Source of the DNA: Pterobdella sp. o SKG-2022
Lineage: Eukaryota; Annelida; Clitellata; Hirudinida; Piscicolidae
DNA length: 64,000 nucleotides
NCBI GenBank assembly: GCA_964035795.1
Contig: OZ038322.1
Span: 22,836,359-22,900,358, forward strand
Direction: 5' to 3'
Each line of letters opens with the position of its first letter. Within the stretch, counting starts at the first letter, position 1. Both the position numbers and the translations under genes were made by a program. This document shows positions 63,188 through 64,000 of the stretch, in pieces. Below the pieces are notes generated by a model. That model had not been told where the DNA came from. It did not search any database and saw only the letters and a program-made list of their open reading frames with translations.

Positions 63188-64000
63188 CTGTGTACAAAGT
63201 AAATGGAGTTTTCATTATTTCATTTTGCGATAAAAGCATATTAATTTAATTATGTTCAAAGTAGACTCGTGTATACCCGACTTTTAAAGTGATTCACTTA
63301 AACAAGTAAGAAGTATTTTTTAATTTTAAAATAATGTCACAGAGATTAAAATTCTTTCAACGCTTTTGTTTGAACGAATTTTTTATTTTAAAAGTCGTTG
63401 GGTTAAGAAGATTTTTATTTTTCGAATGTTTCTTCAATTAAACATTAAGAAATTTTAAATTATTTTTCATTGCTCATCATTTTTACACGGTTTCAACCAA
63501 AAAATTGTCACACGCTCATAAATTTTGTTGCAAAAAAATTTTTTCATAAGGAAAGCTGCGCAACCTTGCAAACATGTTAGTGAGGTTTTAAAAAATTATC
63601 TTCTATCGTGGCTACAATGTTATTGTACAAATACCATTTTCTAGCCGTGTTTTCAGTTAAATTCAATTTTTTTTTGCATTATTGTGTTTCAAAAAATAAT
63701 TTTGTCCTTTGTACAATGTCCAAAAGTTCCAAAAGATTTTGCTAGATTAAAAAATAACATTTTTAATAATGTAGAAAAATGAAAGTACAACACAAATACT
63801 CTAAAATATAATAGAGAAAAAAAACAAAAAAAATCAATAGAATACCTTAAAATTCACAACAAAAAAACAAAATACATAAATTACTGTAAAAATAATACAC
63901 CAAACAGAATAAAAAAAATACCAAAATCATATCGACTGCCAAACAAATTACAAAACAAAATAAGAAACAAAATACACAATACAATACAAAACAAAATACA
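63188..64000. other. Upstream intron or flank of the DUF704x-like gene
   Basis: AT-rich, ending in an A-rich ACAAAATAC-type simple repeat at about 63900–64000. No exon recognised. Confidence 0.4.

Overview
This window is nuclear DNA from an animal. It is strongly AT-rich, its genes are cut by short GT–AG introns, and it carries metazoan-specific genes (an estrogen-related receptor and a BCL9/Legless co-activator), LINE and Penelope-like retroelement remains, and long microsatellites. Gene content points to an invertebrate, probably bilaterian; the sequence alone does not identify the species. All exon models were built by hand from reading frame, splice sites, intron phase and remembered family motifs. 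No alignment or transcript was available.

Layout. 21–1553 (−): two exons of an unrecognised Ser/Asn-rich protein leaving the left edge. 2653–5642 (+): complete ATP synthase alpha subunit, 8 exons, 554 aa. 5643–9039: intergenic, with a nest of related short repeats. 9040–11163 (+): complete small dual-specificity phosphatase, 5 exons, 184 aa, with a LINE 3' end in one intron. 11164–15870: intergenic, with hairpin repeats and a LINE 3' end interrupted by a 399-bp insertion with 8-bp target duplication. 15871–27909 (−): BCL9/Legless homologue with HD1, HD2 and HD3; one intron is about 8 kb and microsatellite-rich. 27910–34345: purine-skewed AT-rich DNA, probably still partly BCL9. 34346–37663 (+): complete estrogen-related receptor, 8 exons, 418 aa. 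40571–43490: degenerate Neptune-type Penelope-like element with a LINE fragment inside and inverted terminal arms. 43928–45349 (−): complete KDM8/JMJD5, 4 exons, 417 aa. 45457–45692 (−): candidate 47-aa membrane protein. 46150–47240: LINE remnant. 48455–51477 (−): three small coiled-coil or disordered protein models. 51642–58754 (+): complete TIM44, 14 exons, 408 aa, head-to-head with one of those models. 59095–63187 (−): six exons of a secreted, probably GPI-anchored protein related to the DUF7042–DUF7045 family, leaving the right edge.

The genes do not form a pathway. Two are mitochondrial housekeeping genes (ATP synthase alpha, TIM44). BCL9 serves Wnt/beta-catenin transcription, ERR is a nuclear receptor often tied to energy metabolism, and KDM8 is a 2-oxoglutarate oxygenase. 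I found no operon, CRISPR array, rRNA or tRNA that I can support, and no clearly new molecular system. The points most worth checking are the DUF704x-like surface protein, a microsatellite-like insertion just before the AF-2 helix of ERR, the nested Penelope/LINE structure with scattered copies of its terminal hairpin, and a (CA)n tract occupying the 3' splice-site region of a TIM44 intron.
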